Shown here piece after piece: positions 8,479 through 17,004 of a stretch of 64,000 nt of DNA (positions within the stretch are counted from its first letter, which is position 1; each line of letters opens with the position of its first letter). Origin of the DNA: Terrisporobacter mayombei (GTDB taxonomy: Bacteria; Bacillota; Clostridia; Peptostreptococcales; Peptostreptococcaceae); the NCBI RefSeq assembly GCF_020748465.1, contig NZ_JAHZMP010000005.1, positions 1 through 64,000 of the forward strand. The letters are read 5' to 3'. The notes below the pieces were generated by a model. That model ran no database searches, was not told the DNA's origin, and saw nothing but the letters and a program-made list of their open reading frames with translations. Position numbers and translations under genes: made by a program.

Positions 8479-10014
8479 TTATACATTTAACCAACTATTT
8501 ATTAAATCTGTAACCCTATCAGGATTTTCTGAAGCATATTTTCTTACTTCTTCTTCTAATGTAATATTTTCCTCTTCTTCTTCATTCTCTAATTTCGAAG
8601 AACCTTCCATTTCTTCTATTTTTCTATTAATTAGTTCTATTTCATCTACATCATCATAGTCTTCGTATTCTTCTTCTTTTTTCTTTTTAATTCTATTTAT
8701 TATGAAGAAGGCAACTATGCCTGCTAAGGCTACTGCTAATAATATAAATCCTAATAATTTCATATTGTCACTTATGCCACTTTCCTTTGATGCTTCGTCG
8801 GCATTTGCACCAAAGTCCATTGCTACGACTTTTACATCGTCTCCTCTTTTTGCATCCATACCTATAGTATTTGCTACCATATCATTAACATTTCTAATCT
8901 GTGCAGCTGTAAGTGTTCCATCTATTGCAACAGATGCTGTTATTTTATTTAACTCACCTTGAGCTTTTGTGGTTTTTGTCTCTTTTCTTCCAGTATCATA
9001 CTCAATACTTTCATCTTTACTTGATGTAATTCCATTATTACGACCTGAGACATTGTTCATATTATTGTCTACTGTACCGCCTGTATTTTTTTCTTCTGTA
9101 GTTTTGTTTTCACTTCTACTTTCCTTCATAACTACTGTTTTAGGGCTTATTGACGTCTCAGTTATCTCACTATTATCAAAGTTTAAATCTGCATTTACTG
9201 TGGCCTTAACCTTTCCTGCTCCAAATATAGGTTCTAGTAAACTAACAATTGATTTTTCTAGATTACGGCTTAGTTCTTTTTCTGCTTTCAGCGCAATATC
9301 TATTCCATTTGAATTTGAAGTATTTCCTTTATCATCAAATAACCCCTCTGATAACAAATTCATTTTTTGATCTACTACTTCCACATTTTGCTTTGGAATA
9401 TTCGTACTACTTGCAGAAACTAATGACATAATGGATCTTATTTGTGATGGTTCTAGAGATTGACCTGCCTTCAAAGTTAATGCTACAGCTGCACTTCCAG
9501 GAGTTCCTTCATCTGAAAACACTGACTCTTGACCTTGGGTTATGTTAACTCTAACATCCTCTACCTGTTGAAAAGTTTTTATAGTCTTTTCTATCTCTCC
9601 TTGAACCATTCTTTGTTTCTTAATACTAAATTCTTCATCTGTAAGACCAAATGAAGAAGTTTCATCCATTAATTCAAATCCTTTTGATCCATTTGAAATA
9701 CTTCCTGATAACTCAAGCCTTAACTTATCTACCTGTTCCTTTGGTACATAAATACTATCGCCTTCAACCTTCATCTCTACCCCTTGATTTTCAAGTTCTT
9801 TAGTGATTGAATTTGCATCATCTGATGTTAGACCTGAAAAGAGAAGTTGATATTTACTATCACTTATATACTTGGCTCCAAATATTAATGCCAGTATAAC
9901 CGCTATAACCCCTACTACAATTGCTATTTTCTTTTCTTTTTTAAGTTCCTTAAATTGTTCCTTTTTCTTCTGAAAAATATCTTTTACTTTGCTTATAATT
10001 CCTTTAAATTCCAT
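8479..10014 (-). CDS. fliF: Flagellar MS-ring protein FliF
   Basis: A 511-residue protein with an N-terminal membrane helix around residues 29-46, YscJ/FliF ring-building domains (FSGLTSDDANSI..EL...V; the QRMVQGEIEKTIKTFQQV stretch), a long polar loop, a second membrane helix near 420-442, an acidic tail and a C-terminal FliG-binding helix ending in DLINSWLNV. All of this is standard for FliF, the base of the flagellar motor and export apparatus. Confidence 0.97.
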   Translation of the reverse strand: MEFKGIISKVKDIFQKKKEQFKELKKEKKIAIVVGVIAVILALIFGAKYISDSKYQLLFSGLTSDDANSITKELENQGVEMKVEGDSIYVPKEQVDKLRLELSGSISNGSKGFELMDETSSFGLTDEEFSIKKQRMVQGEIEKTIKTFQQVEDVRVNITQGQESVFSDEGTPGSAAVALTLKAGQSLEPSQIRSIMSLVSASSTNIPKQNVEVVDQKMNLLSEGLFDDKGNTSNSNGIDIALKAEKELSRNLEKSIVSLLEPIFGAGKVKATVNADLNFDNSEITETSISPKTVVMKESRSENKTTEEKNTGGTVDNNMNNVSGRNNGITSSKDESIEYDTGRKETKTTKAQGELNKITASVAIDGTLTAAQIRNVNDMVANTIGMDAKRGDDVKVVAMDFGANADEASKESGISDNMKLLGFILLAVALAGIVAFFIINRIKKKKEEEYEDYDDVDEIELINRKIEEMEGSSKLENEEEEENITLEEEVRKYASENPDRVTDLINSWLNV

Positions 10015-10036
10015 GTGTTTGCTCCTTATTTATAGG

Positions 10037-10366
10037 CTACAGTTGCACTCCACTTAATTCTTTGTATGCCTCAAATAATTTATTTCTTGTTTCTAACATA
10101 AGTTGCATTGATATTTGGGATTCCTGCATTGATAACATCACATCATGCATAGAAACATCTTCTCCCTTTATAAGGGCTTCTACCATATTGTTTGCTTCTA
10201 CCTGAGTTCCATTAACTTTATTAATAGCTTGTGATATAACATCACCAAATTTAATTTTTGAGTCGTTAACTGGTTGTTTTTCATTTAAATTTTTGTTCGT
10301 ATAATTGTTATCTATTATATTCGAAAATATATCAGAATTTATATTTATACTCTCAATACCTTGCAT
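10037..10366 (-). CDS. fliE: Flagellar hook-basal body protein FliE
   Basis: A 109-residue protein whose C-terminal half reads ALIKGEDVSMHDVMLSMQESQISMQLMLETRNKLFEAYKELSGVQL, the FliE signature (quoted here only as a description of the final 46 residues, with HDVM and RNKL.EAY as key parts). FliE joins the MS ring to the rod. It stands between flgC and fliF in the conserved order. Confidence 0.95.
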   Translation of the reverse strand: MQGIESININSDIFSNIIDNNYTNKNLNEKQPVNDSKIKFGDVISQAINKVNGTQVEANNMVEALIKGEDVSMHDVMLSMQESQISMQLMLETRNKLFEAYKELSGVQL

Positions 10367-10377
10367 CTAATTCCCCC

Positions 10378-10782
10378 TTATTTTCCAATTTCTAAAGCTT
10401 TTGAAATCATATTTTTTTGTGCATTTAATGTATCTATATTTGATTCATATGATCTTGATGCTGATATTAAATCAGTCATTTCTACTAGCAAATCAACATT
10501 GGGATATTCTACATATCCCTCTTCATCTGCATCTGGATGACTTGGTTCATACACCCTATTCATAGGTGAATTGTCATCTTGTATTGATACAGTCTTTACC
10601 CCAAGCATTCCTAGTTTTTCATCGTAATTTTCTTCAAATGTAGCTATTTTACGTTTATAGGCATCTCCATCTCCAGTTCTTGTTGTTTTCACATTTGCTA
10701 TATTAGAAGATACAACATCCATTCTCATACGCTCTGCTGATAAACCACTGGCACTGATTCTCATCCCACTAAAAATACTCAT
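10378..10782 (-). CDS. flgC: Flagellar basal-body rod protein FlgC
   Basis: A 134-residue proximal rod subunit. It opens with [20 protein letters not shown] and the rod motif [10 protein letters not shown], and ends with the helical block [22 protein letters not shown] common to rod proteins. It lies between flgB and fliE with a gap of four bases to flgB. Confidence 0.96.
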   Translation of the reverse strand: MSIFSGMRISASGLSAERMRMDVVSSNIANVKTTRTGDGDAYKRKIATFEENYDEKLGMLGVKTVSIQDDNSPMNRVYEPSHPDADEEGYVEYPNVDLLVEMTDLISASRSYESNIDTLNAQKNMISKALEIGK

Positions 10783-10786
10783 TTAT

Positions 10787-11110
10787 TTACCTCCCCGAAA
10801 TTATACTTTTTGTCATTGCAATTTTGGTATTAGTTAAACTGACTAAGGCATTATATTCTAGAGTTGTAGCAGCTTGATTTACTTTTTCATTTTCCAGATC
10901 TACATTATTTCCATCTTCCCTCATAGATGTATTTTTCTCTGTTTTTACTTCAATTTTGGCATCTTCTAATTTATTTGTTAACGTATCTTCAAAATTAACA
11001 TATTTTCTCTCATAGCCTACAGTATTTATATTGGCGATGTTATTTGCGATTACCTTACTTCTCAACTCTGTCGCATCCAAGCCCATTTTCATCAAACTGT
11101 ATATTTCCAT
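10787..11110 (-). CDS. flgB: Flagellar basal-body rod protein FlgB
   Basis: A 107-residue rod subunit and the first gene of the early flagellar operon. The rod motif is ANNIANINTVGYERKYVNFED, and the protein ends with a helix around LVSLTNTKIAMTKSII. A GGGAGGT ribosome site precedes the ATG. The gene is preceded by a long leader with a c-di-GMP riboswitch and terminator (described separately), as in C. difficile. Confidence 0.96.
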   Translation of the reverse strand: MEIYSLMKMGLDATELRSKVIANNIANINTVGYERKYVNFEDTLTNKLEDAKIEVKTEKNTSMREDGNNVDLENEKVNQAATTLEYNALVSLTNTKIAMTKSIISGR

Positions 11111-11454
11111 ATATACCTCCCTAATTTCCTAATTTGAACAACTGTCTTAATAGCGTTTTCAACTTATCTCCCCTAACATTGCATTTTTATGGATTTTCAA
11201 ATGTAAATTTAATTAAATTCATAGCTTTATTTATGCACCCCACATAAATTTATTTTTGCATAAATGTGAATTTTTTACATTTTTTGCCATCACCTTTTCT
11301 ATTATACACTTTTTCCTGTTATTTATTTTAAAAAAAATATATTTTTTCGACTTTTTTGCAACTTTTTACCGACATTTTTTTACATTTCAATCATTTTTCA
11401 TTTATTTGTTTAAGTTTTTTGAAAATAATCAGTATTCTTTATATTAGTGCAGGT

Positions 11455-11488
11455 AATAAAAAAACTATCCCAAACAATAAGGATAGTC
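11455..11488 (-). terminator. Riboswitch-linked intrinsic terminator upstream of flgB
   Basis: Read on the minus strand, ACTATCC and GGATAGT (11464-11470 and 11481-11487) form a 7-bp stem with a 10-base loop, followed at once by a run of seven T. It lies about 110 bases downstream of the c-di-GMP aptamer and before flgB, which fits an expression platform that ends transcription when the ligand is bound. Confidence 0.8.
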
Positions 11489-11599
11489 GCCATCGAAAAT
11501 ATAAAAAAAATCACATTAATATTATATAAGTATATATGGTATTTATATAACACTTATACAATTAATTAATAATTTTCATAATAACAAAGAATGTGAACT

Positions 11600-11685
11600 C
11601 TTTGGCAACTGGCTGGCATAGTAAATTTGTATTATTCATGATAATTAATTTTACCGTAGCCCCTTTAGCTTTGCGTCTTTGAATT
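11600..11685 (-). ncRNA. Cyclic-di-GMP-I (GEMM-I) riboswitch
   Basis: On the minus strand this region contains the aptamer core GACGCAAAGC..AAGGGGCT..GG at 11655-11678, a variable hairpin, and then GCCAGCCAGTTGCC at 11604-11617. These are the conserved GEMM-I elements, including the GCAAAG tetraloop-receptor partner and the closing GTTGCC strand. A 6-bp hairpin (CAAAGA/TCTTTG) follows at 11585-11604. The position upstream of flgB matches the Cd1 riboswitch of C. difficile, a known off-switch for flagellar genes. Confidence 0.92.
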
Positions 11686-11719
11686 TCTTCAAATTTGCCA
11701 ATATATTACTTTTATGTTA

Positions 11720-11748
11720 AGAATATCATATTTTATATTCTTTTTCAA
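11720..11748 (-). promoter_or_regulatory. Sigma-A-like promoter for the early flagellar operon
   Basis: On the minus strand TTGAAA (11743-11748) is followed after exactly 17 bases by TATTCT (11720-11725). The predicted start lies about 30 bases before the riboswitch aptamer, so the whole aptamer would be in the transcript. Confidence 0.55.
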
Positions 11749-11905
11749 CAATTTCTGCAAATGAGATAAGAATATATATTATTTCTTCAATTTATACAGT
11801 ATAATGATAAAATTATACAATATAATAATAAAATGTTCTTATAATAAACGCTTATTATCTCTTTAAGAATATATAAATAGCTACATTATATTTCAGAATC
11901 AAATA

Positions 11906-12580
11906 CTATATTTTTATATCTACAATAATTCCTGTATTTAAATCCCCACTTATACTTATAAAATTTAGTGGATTTGATATTATATTATCATCTATATTTG
12001 CTTCTACTTTCTTTTGTGTTAAGTCCAATTCATTCTTACTTTTTTCTACTAAATATTCAAGATTAACTAATTTTGATTTGTACTGTTCAAGTTTACTCTT
12101 AACATTATTTATTTTATCTAGAGCTAGACTTATCGCCTCAATTATATCTTCTGACTCTTTTAGTTCTGTTACTTCTGTTATATATTCGTTATTCAAACTA
12201 TTTACTTCTTTTTGTATCTTATTTATTTTAACTTTCTCTTTTTCTTCTTTTCCCTTAGCTTTGCTTATAGTGCTTAGATAGTATGATTTTATTCGATTTA
12301 ATGATTCTTCCATATTTTCTACTTTTTGCTGCTGAGTTTGAATTTCGGATACTTTTTCTTGAATATGTCTTTTATCCCTATTTACTATACTGGCTTTATT
12401 TTTTAGGTTGTTATACATGTCATTGTTGCTTGTTTTTGATTCTTTTCTTATCACTTTAGTTGACTTTATCTCGTCATTGTGTTCTTTTATAATTTTATTG
12501 ACATTATTATCAATATCTAGTTCTTTAATTTCTTTTTTATCATATGTTTTTAAATATGCCTTCTCCCCTATTATAATCAT
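11906..12580 (-). CDS. Flagellin-like helical protein of unknown function
   Basis: A 224-residue, almost completely helical protein that I do not recognise by name. By eye it resembles the D1 core of flagellin. Residues from about 80 (SEIQTQQQKVENMEESLNRI) match the flagellin pattern IQTAEGALNE...ILQRMREL. The later segment ISLALDKINNVKSKLEQYKSKL matches the C-terminal D1 helix (A.KIN..R.KLGA.QNRLE). The hydrophobic flagellin D0 ends are missing: it begins with a short beta-like start and ends NTGIIVDIKI. A sigma-28-type promoter lies upstream. It could be a filament accessory protein, a chaperone-like decoy or a decaying flagellin copy. A plain coiled-coil protein remains possible. Confidence 0.6.
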   Translation of the reverse strand: MIIIGEKAYLKTYDKKEIKELDIDNNVNKIIKEHNDEIKSTKVIRKESKTSNNDMYNNLKNKASIVNRDKRHIQEKVSEIQTQQQKVENMEESLNRIKSYYLSTISKAKGKEEKEKVKINKIQKEVNSLNNEYITEVTELKESEDIIEAISLALDKINNVKSKLEQYKSKLVNLEYLVEKSKNELDLTQKKVEANIDDNIISNPLNFISISGDLNTGIIVDIKI

Positions 12581-12660
12581 AGTTTTCCCTCACTTTTATA
12601 AAACATTTATTAATTTATGTACTTGGTTATACACTTTACCATAATTTACCTAATATTTAT

Positions 12661-12687
12661 TGTACGGTATATTTTTTATAAACTTTA
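12661..12687 (-). promoter_or_regulatory. Sigma-28 (SigD/FliA)-type promoter for the flagellin-like gene
   Basis: On the minus strand TAAA (12684-12687) is followed after 16 bases by CCGTACA (12661-12667). The spacing equals that in the sigma-28 consensus (TAAA-N15-GCCGATAA) and equals the spacing at the fliC promoter in this window. The -10 part matches only partly. Confidence 0.45.
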
Positions 12688-12796
12688 TGATTTATACATA
12701 TCTTACAAATTAAGTAATTTATTAATAATTATTTATAACTTATATCTATATGTTTTTCTCTAAATTTTATTAATTAAACTCATATACTTATATTTA

Positions 12797-13774
12797 CTAT
12801 TTAGTTGGATTCCACCACATTTTGTTTTTCAAGTACCATTCTATTGTTTCTATTATTCCATCTTCAAATATATATCTAGGTTCCCATCCTAATTCATTTT
12901 TTAATTTGCTAGAATCTATTGCATACCTTAAATCATGCCCAGCTCTATCTTTCACATAAGTAATAAGCTCTTCAGATTTACCTAACCTTTCTAATATACA
13001 CTTTGCAACTTCCAAATTTGTTTTTTCATTGTTTCCGCCAATATTGTATACTTCTCCTATTCTTCCCTTATGCAAAATTAAATCTATTGCTTCACAATGA
13101 TCATTTACATGTAACCAATCTCTTATATTTGCCCCACTACCATATATAGGCAATAGTTCATTATTTAAAACTTTTGTAATACTTAAAGGTATAAGTTTTT
13201 CACAGTTCTGATATGGCCCATAATTATTAGAACATCTAGAAATTGTTGTATGCATATTATACGTCTTATTATATGAGTTTACTATAAAGTCTGCTGACGC
13301 TTTAGACGCAGAATATGGAGAGCTGGGATTCAACGATGTATTTTCTGTAAATAGCAATTCCTTTTTATCTAATGGTAATTGACCATAAACTTCGTCAGTA
13401 GATACTTGATGATATCTCTCTATACCATATATTCTACATGCTTCTAATAAAACTTGTGTTCCTACTATATTAGTTTGCATGAATATACTTGGATAGCTTA
13501 TGGAGTTATCTACATGTGACTCTGCAGCAAAATTTACAACCATTTCAAATTTTTCTTTTTCAAATAATTTTAGTATAAATTCTCTATCACTTATATCTCC
13601 TCTTATAAATTCATAATTTTTTTTACCTTCTAACTCCTTTAAATTATTAAGGTTACCAGCATAGGTTAATAAATCTAAATTGACTATATTATAATCATCA
13701 TATTTATTTATCATATATCTAATAAAATTACTACCTATAAAACCTGCTCCACCTGTTATTAAAATTTTTTTCAT
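12797..13774 (-). CDS. rfbB: dTDP-glucose 4,6-dehydratase RfbB
   Basis: Converts dTDP-glucose to dTDP-4-keto-6-deoxyglucose. It is an extended short-chain dehydrogenase of 325 residues: NAD-binding GGAGFIGSNF at 7-16, catalytic STDEVYG, and the YSASK Tyr/Lys pair followed by ASADF. The substrate pocket motif SRCSNNYGPYQ is typical of RfbB/RmlB. The gene is cut off from rfbA by an intrinsic terminator, so it probably has its own promoter. No rfbC or rfbD follows, so the product is likely used by the neighbouring aminotransferase rather than for rhamnose. Confidence 0.96.
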   Translation of the reverse strand: MKKILITGGAGFIGSNFIRYMINKYDDYNIVNLDLLTYAGNLNNLKELEGKKNYEFIRGDISDREFILKLFEKEKFEMVVNFAAESHVDNSISYPSIFMQTNIVGTQVLLEACRIYGIERYHQVSTDEVYGQLPLDKKELLFTENTSLNPSSPYSASKASADFIVNSYNKTYNMHTTISRCSNNYGPYQNCEKLIPLSITKVLNNELLPIYGSGANIRDWLHVNDHCEAIDLILHKGRIGEVYNIGGNNEKTNLEVAKCILERLGKSEELITYVKDRAGHDLRYAIDSSKLKNELGWEPRYIFEDGIIETIEWYLKNKMWWNPTK

Positions 13775-13857
13775 TTTTACTCCTTATATACTTTTATAAT
13801 TCTTGTTTTTTTATATAAATCACAGTTTGATTTTTCTTTTTATGACATTCTAGTTAT

Positions 13858-13902
13858 AAAAATACTAAACTTATTATATAAAATAACAAGTTTAGTATTT
13901 TT
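13858..13902 (-). terminator. Intrinsic terminator between rfbA and rfbB
   Basis: AATACTAAACTT (13861-13872) and its complement AAGTTTAGTATT (13888-13899) form a perfect 12-bp stem with a 15-base AT loop and T/A runs on both sides. On the minus strand it follows the rfbA stop codon. It could act in both directions, but only minus-strand genes flank it. Confidence 0.8.
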
Positions 13903-14765
13903 TAATATTTTGTTAAATCAACTAAATATTTGCCGTATTCAGTTTTCATTAGAGGTTTAGCTAGCTCTAACAATTGGCATTCATCTATATACCCTTTTCT
14001 ATATGAAATCTCTTCTATACAAGATATATATAATCCTTGCCTAGTTTGTATTGCTTCTACAAAATTAGATGCTTCTAGTAAGCCACGATGTGTACCCGTA
14101 TCAAACCACGCTGTTCCTCTACCTAATATTTTAACATTCAGTTTATTTCTTTTTAAATACTCTTCATTTATAGATGTTATTTCTAACTCTCCTCTTTGTG
14201 AAGGTAGTATATTTTTTGCTATTTCTATTACATCATTATCAAAAAAATATAACCCTGGAATAGCATAATTAGATTTAGGTGACTCTGGCTTTTCTATTAC
14301 TGATAACACATTATAGTTCTTATCAAATTCCACAACTCCAAAATCTTGAGGATTATTCACATGATAACCGAATATAGTAGCCCCTTTACTATCCACTGCT
14401 TTTTGTAATACGCCACTAAGCCCTGCTCCATAAAATATATTATCTCCTAATACTAATGCAACTTTACTGCTACCTATAAATTCCTTTGCTATTATAAATG
14501 CCTCAGCAATTCCTCTTGGGTTTTGTTGAATTTTATATTTAATACTTATACCCAGATTACTACCGTCTCCAAATACACCTTTAAATAAATCTATGTCATT
14601 AGGTGTTGAAATGATTAATATATCTTTTATACCAGCTAACATTAATACTGATAATGGATAATATATCATTGGTTTATCATACACTGGCAATAGTTGTTTT
14701 GATATTGCCAGTGTCAAAGGATATAACCTAGTCCCTGATCCTCCAGCCAATATAATTCCCTTCAT
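13902..14765 (-). CDS. rfbA: Glucose-1-phosphate thymidylyltransferase RfbA
   Basis: Makes dTDP-glucose from glucose-1-phosphate and dTTP. The 287-residue protein opens with the nucleotidyltransferase signature [17 protein letters not shown]...[18 protein letters not shown]. It also has the metal-binding LGDNIFYG and the [16 protein letters not shown] block, all typical of RmlA/RfbA. It is the first dedicated step of the sugar pathway in this island and is followed by a terminator. Confidence 0.97.
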   Translation of the reverse strand: MKGIILAGGSGTRLYPLTLAISKQLLPVYDKPMIYYPLSVLMLAGIKDILIISTPNDIDLFKGVFGDGSNLGISIKYKIQQNPRGIAEAFIIAKEFIGSSKVALVLGDNIFYGAGLSGVLQKAVDSKGATIFGYHVNNPQDFGVVEFDKNYNVLSVIEKPESPKSNYAIPGLYFFDNDVIEIAKNILPSQRGELEITSINEEYLKRNKLNVKILGRGTAWFDTGTHRGLLEASNFVEAIQTRQGLYISCIEEISYRKGYIDECQLLELAKPLMKTEYGKYLVDLTKY

Positions 14766-14920
14766 TTCTTTTTCTCCTGTAAAATAATTTTAAATGTATA
14801 GTTATTAATTGAGTCACTAAACAATTAAGTCACATAATTCAATATATCTTTTAGATAAACGTAAAAGAATTTCTTTCTACTTTATATTTATCCATTATTC
14901 ATATCTCCATTTGACTTAGC

Positions 14921-15871
14921 TTATCTAATAAAATTAGATTGAAATATATATCCACATGTGCATCCTGGACATTCTCTTTTTATCATTTTTTCAATATTTT
15001 TTGAGTATTTTTCCCCTCTTAAGATGTGTATTACCTCATCTTTTCTTATATTACCTATAGGTTCCAATGCCCAACATCCACTATAGACGTCTCCATTACT
15101 TCCAATATATAAATCTGTATATCCCAGAGGACATTCACCTATTATTGGCTCTTTTTTAAGGTATTTATTTATATACTTTATTGAATTATCAGTTAATAAT
15201 ACTGGTTTATTGCTTAATTTCCATTCATTCAAATTATGTATAATTTCGTCCATATTTTTACAAGATATTGCATATTCATCTTTAGGTGTATTTTCAAAAA
15301 TAGGAATAGAATCATCTGGTAATTCTATGTATAATTTGAAATTCAATTTTTCACAATATTTAATCATATCCTCTATAACATTGACTGTTTCATTTGTAAA
15401 TAACATACCAACTTTAACATAAATATCCTTGTAGTTCGATATACTACTTAGTATACTTAAGGCTCTTCTAATATTCTTTTCACTTTCTTTAACACCTGTA
15501 AACTGAGTGTGATTACCTATACCATGATATGATATGGTAAATCGATTTACACCATTTTCAATTAATTTCAGTGCATCTTCTTCTTTTGTTATAAACGTTC
15601 CATTTGTTGTTATTGACACATTTTCACAATATTTTTTAGCAAAAGATACAATTTCTAGTATATCTTTTCTTAATGTGGGTTCTCCTCCTGTAAAAGCTAT
15701 ATTAGAAATGTTACTTTCATTACATACAGTTGATATAGTATCAAAAATTTCCTGTGTTGTGAGTTCCATCTCATCTTTAATATTATAGCTATTACACATT
15801 TTACATCTTTGGTTGCATTTTTTAGTTAGCTGTATATTTAATCTACACATGCTTAATTCGTTTAAGTTCAT
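14921..15871 (-). CDS. Radical SAM enzyme with SPASM-like C-terminus, flagellin glycan island
   Basis: A 316-residue radical SAM protein. The [4Fe-4S] motif is CxxxCxxC at C19, C23 and C26, followed by FTGGEPTLR at about 60-68 for SAM binding. Five further cysteines (C247, C266, C301, C304, C306) in a SPASM/twitch-like tail suggest an auxiliary iron-sulfur cluster. One base separates it from the aminotransferase gene, so they are co-transcribed. The reaction is unknown. By context the substrate may be a dTDP-4-amino-sugar, by analogy with DesII, but DesII is longer and lacks this tail. Modification of a peptide or of an amino acid later attached by the ATP-grasp enzyme is equally possible. 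Confidence 0.85.
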   Translation of the reverse strand: MNLNELSMCRLNIQLTKKCNQRCKMCNSYNIKDEMELTTQEIFDTISTVCNESNISNIAFTGGEPTLRKDILEIVSFAKKYCENVSITTNGTFITKEEDALKLIENGVNRFTISYHGIGNHTQFTGVKESEKNIRRALSILSSISNYKDIYVKVGMLFTNETVNVIEDMIKYCEKLNFKLYIELPDDSIPIFENTPKDEYAISCKNMDEIIHNLNEWKLSNKPVLLTDNSIKYINKYLKKEPIIGECPLGYTDLYIGSNGDVYSGCWALEPIGNIRKDEVIHILRGEKYSKNIEKMIKRECPGCTCGYIFQSNFIR

Positions 15872-15872
15872 A

Positions 15873-16994
15873 TTACACCTCCATACTAATACATCTGCTC
15901 TTTCTGATACTATAAATACTACTTCTTTTAATTATTTCTACTATCTTATCTATATCCATATTCTTCAAGCTATCATATAATGGTAAACATAATATTCTTT
16001 CTGATATATCTTCTGAATTAGGCATTACTTCATTACAATGAATATAGTTCAATTTATTTAATGATGGATAAAAGTACCTTCTAGGAAATATGTCCTCGTT
16101 GTTCATATTTTTTAGAGTTGTTAGCATCGTTTCACTATCTTTAAATACTATAGGCAAATAAGAGTAGTTTATATGTGAACTTTTATTTAGTTCTTGAAAA
16201 CTTATTAAATCAATATTCTCTAATTTTTTTATGTAATATTCATATTTTTCTTTTCTTCTACTTGAAATTTTATCTATATCAGATAGTACACATAACCCCA
16301 TTGCGGCCTGGAATTCATTCATTTTAGCATTTATTCCAATTTCTTCTATATAACCATTTGCACAAAATCCAAAGTTTATCATTCTCTTAGCTTTTTCATA
16401 CAATTCATCGTTATTTATAATCAAAGCTCCACCTTCTATGGTGTGAAATAATTTTGTGCTATGAAAACTTATAGTTGATATATCTCCATAATTTAGTATA
16501 CTTTTACTTTTATACTTCACTCCAAAACAATGAGAGGCATCATAAATAACTTTAAGATTATGCTTTTTAGCTATCTCCTCTATTTGCTCTACATCACATG
16601 CATTTCCAAATACATGTACTGGTACTATGCCCGTTGTATATTCAGTTATCTTTTTCTCTATCCTATTAGCATCAATATTATAGTCATTTTTATTTATATC
16701 TACAAAAACTGGTTTTAATCCTTGCCAAACCATTGAACTAGTAGTTGCTACAAAGGAGAATGGTGTTGTTATTACCTCATTTTCTAAACCTAAAAGCTTG
16801 TATGCAATATTAAGAGCTACAGTTCCATTTGATACTAATACTATGTTTTTTACGCCTAAATACTCTTTTAGTTTTAATTCCAACTTTCTAACCAAGTCTC
16901 CATTATTGGTAAGCCAACCGGTTTCATAGATTTTATCTATATAATCCTTATATTGATTTATATCTGGTAAATAAGTTTTTGTAACAGGTATCAT
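15873..16994 (-). CDS. DegT/DnrJ/EryC1 sugar aminotransferase, VioA/DesI-like
   Basis: A PLP-dependent nucleotide-sugar aminotransferase of 373 residues. The PLP lysine is K181 in SFHSTKLFHTIEGGAL, and D152 in YDASHCFG holds the pyridine nitrogen. The opening PVTKTYLPD...GWLTNNG resembles VioA-type enzymes that aminate C4 of dTDP-4-keto-6-deoxyglucose to give dTDP-4-amino-4,6-dideoxyglucose. The neighbours rfbA and rfbB supply exactly that keto sugar. C3 amination cannot be excluded from sequence alone. Confidence 0.9.
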   Translation of the reverse strand: MIPVTKTYLPDINQYKDYIDKIYETGWLTNNGDLVRKLELKLKEYLGVKNIVLVSNGTVALNIAYKLLGLENEVITTPFSFVATTSSMVWQGLKPVFVDINKNDYNIDANRIEKKITEYTTGIVPVHVFGNACDVEQIEEIAKKHNLKVIYDASHCFGVKYKSKSILNYGDISTISFHSTKLFHTIEGGALIINNDELYEKAKRMINFGFCANGYIEEIGINAKMNEFQAAMGLCVLSDIDKISSRRKEKYEYYIKKLENIDLISFQELNKSSHINYSYLPIVFKDSETMLTTLKNMNNEDIFPRRYFYPSLNKLNYIHCNEVMPNSEDISERILCLPLYDSLKNMDIDKIVEIIKRSSIYSIRKSRCISMEV

Positions 16995-17004
16995 CCTTTA
17001 TCTC

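Larger units (their letters stand above)
11111..11905. other. Gene-free leader and promoter region of the early flagellar operon
   Basis: A 795-base stretch without a credible gene. From right to left along the minus strand it holds AT-rich DNA after the flagellin-like gene, a sigma-A-like promoter, a c-di-GMP-I riboswitch, an intrinsic terminator and then about 340 bases of leader that is strikingly A-rich in the RNA (T-rich on the plus strand, 11250-11440). I looked for long inverted repeats like those of the invertible flg switch of C. difficile and saw none. Confidence 0.7.

Noticed and set aside
11256-11447. 63-codon open frame on the plus strand in the flgB leader
   Set aside because: Almost only Phe, Ile and Leu from a T-rich stretch, no ribosome site, and it lies antisense to the riboswitch leader.
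11111-11600. Possible invertible flagellar switch as in C. difficile
   Set aside because: No long inverted repeats were found by eye; the whole section is one-sidedly T-rich on the plus strand, which argues against flanking inverted repeats.
14851-14895. 14-codon mini-frame on the minus strand between the radical SAM gene and rfbA, with a GGAG box upstream
   Set aside because: Too short to support as a gene; could be a leader peptide or a remnant, but there is no repeat or hairpin that would give it a role.
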